Source: Smithella sp. UBA2180 (GTDB lineage: Bacteria > Desulfobacterota > Syntrophia > Syntrophales > Smithellaceae). From it: DNA of 6,959 nt. Location: positions 1 through 6,959 of the forward strand of contig DCVU01000127.1 in the NCBI GenBank assembly GCA_002327415.1. The letters run 5' to 3'. Positions 6,259 to 6,959 of the stretch are shown piece by piece. The first letter of the stretch is position 1. Each line of letters starts with the position of its first letter. Under the pieces are notes generated by a model, which ran no database searches, was not told the DNA's origin, and saw only the letters and a program-made list of their open reading frames with translations. A program made the translations under genes and the position numbers.

Positions 6259-6959
6259 ATGATGATCGAAAAACCCGTTGCTTTAGTAACAGGTGGTGCA
6301 ACAGGAATAGGGGCCGCGTGCTGTCGCGCTCTGGCCACGGAAGGTTTTCATATAGGCATCCATTACAATAAAAGCGCCGAAAAAGCGCAAAAACTGCTGG
6401 AAGAAATAAAAGAAGGATTTATAATTCAGGCCGATCTGTCCGATATTCAACAGGTGGATGCGCTTATTGCTAAGCTGAAAGAAGACGTCGGTCGCGTTGA
6501 TGTTCTGGTCAACAACGCCGGACAGTCTATTAATGCCGATATCCTTTCCATGAAAGTGGAACAATTTGATGCGCAGCGTGTGCTTACTCGCGGCGTCTGG
6601 TATTTAACAAAAAGAATTCTGCGTCAATTTATGATTCGGAATTCTTCCGGGCGCATCATCAACATTTCCAGCGTCGTCGGCCATACGGGCAACGCCGGCC
6701 AGATTCCTTACACGATGGAGAAAGCGGCGCTCGATGCCTTTACCAGGTCTTTGGCGCGGGAACTTAAAGGAAGAAATATTCTGGTTAATTCCGTTGCTCC
6801 CGGTTTCATTGATACGGAGATGACCAAAGAACTGCCCCAGGAAGTTAAAAATAAAATCATGGATGAAATTATTTTGGGACGTATAGGGAAGCCTGAAGAA
6901 ATAGCGGAAGTTGTCGCTTTTCTTGCCAAGAAAGGAAGTTACATTACCGGTTCGGTAAT
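6259..6959 (+). CDS. fabG: 3-oxoacyl-ACP reductase-like SDR (FabG family), 3' end cut by window
   Basis: Members reduce 3-oxoacyl-ACP (or -CoA) to the 3-hydroxy form with NAD(P)H. The 233 visible residues cover nearly the whole domain. They include the cofactor loop VTGGATGIG (10-18), NNAG (85-88), Ser138 in INISSVVG, and the YxxxK pair Tyr151/Lys155 in YTMEKAALDAF, at the same numbers as in E. coli FabG. ARELKGRNILVNSVAPGFIDTEM and GKPEEIAEVVAFLA follow, then YITGS just before the edge. About a dozen C-terminal residues are missing from the window. The catalytic-tetrad Asn (N110 in E. coli, usually NLxG) appears as Leu109 in VLTRGVW, a notable change. ATG 6259 is followed directly by a second ATG at 6262. 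AAAGGG at 6243-6248 serves either, and AAAAGGG at 6251-6257 is too close. It follows the dehydrogenase in the same direction after a repeat-containing gap. The family is secure; the exact substrate is not, and a general SDR dehydrogenase is the alternative. Confidence 0.87.
   Translation, partial: MMIEKPVALVTGGATGIGAACCRALATEGFHIGIHYNKSAEKAQKLLEEIKEGFIIQADLSDIQQVDALIAKLKEDVGRVDVLVNNAGQSINADILSMKVEQFDAQRVLTRGVWYLTKRILRQFMIRNSSGRIINISSVVGHTGNAGQIPYTMEKAALDAFTRSLARELKGRNILVNSVAPGFIDTEMTKELPQEVKNKIMDEIILGRIGKPEEIAEVVAFLAKKGSYITGSV

Overview
The window looks like a chromosomal metabolic region from an anaerobic bacterium. Its genes cover short-chain acyl-CoA activation, biotin-dependent carboxyl transfer and fatty-acyl chemistry. 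Overall protein character (a propionyl-CoA synthetase of the PrpE/ACSS3 type, a 5S-like carboxyltransferase, an acyl-CoA dehydrogenase, and FabD/FabG homologues) would fit a syntrophic or fermentative Desulfobacterota-like organism such as a Syntrophus/Smithella relative. That placement is inference: there is no rRNA or marker gene here to prove it.

Left part (about 33-1835, minus strand): a broken propionyl/acetyl-CoA synthetase gene. It still carries nearly all of the adenylate-forming core, but it has two independent lesions. A perfect 19-bp tandem duplication shifts the frame just after the P-loop-like TSGTTGKPKG motif. At the 5' end, a short start segment (MSKKILSTAD...) runs straight into a sequence that normally lies some 55-60 residues into the family, in a different frame and behind an in-frame TGA. 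This coding region is clearly richer in G+C than the genes on the right.

Middle (1836-2353): an AT-rich divergent intergenic region without a gene. Its right end holds a strong sigma70-type promoter (TTGTGC, 17 bp, TATAAT) for the rightward genes. Three inverted repeats are packed around it, one of them overlapping the -35 box.

Right part (2354 to the end, plus strand): four co-directional genes. They are a FabD-type malonyl-CoA:ACP acyltransferase, a biotin-dependent carboxyltransferase subunit (transcarboxylase 5S / PycB / OadA type, without its own biotin domain and with a TTG start), an acyl-CoA dehydrogenase with a family-typical catalytic Glu and an unusual insertion, and a FabG-type 3-oxoacyl reductase cut by the window edge. 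The first two are close enough (45 nt) to be co-transcribed. The later gaps (98 and 165 nt) are looser, and the last one contains a perfect 13-bp-arm hairpin and other repeat sequence.

Taken together, the right-hand genes suggest a fatty-acyl module in which carboxyl transfer, malonyl loading, ketoreduction and acyl-CoA (de)hydrogenation are encoded side by side. Joint function is inference from position. No CRISPR, phage, transposase, tRNA or rRNA signal was seen, and I found no clear sign of a wholly new system. The most unusual points are the doubly damaged synthetase, the palindrome-rich fabD promoter, the FabD-carboxyltransferase pairing, and the missing tetrad Asn in the FabG homologue.
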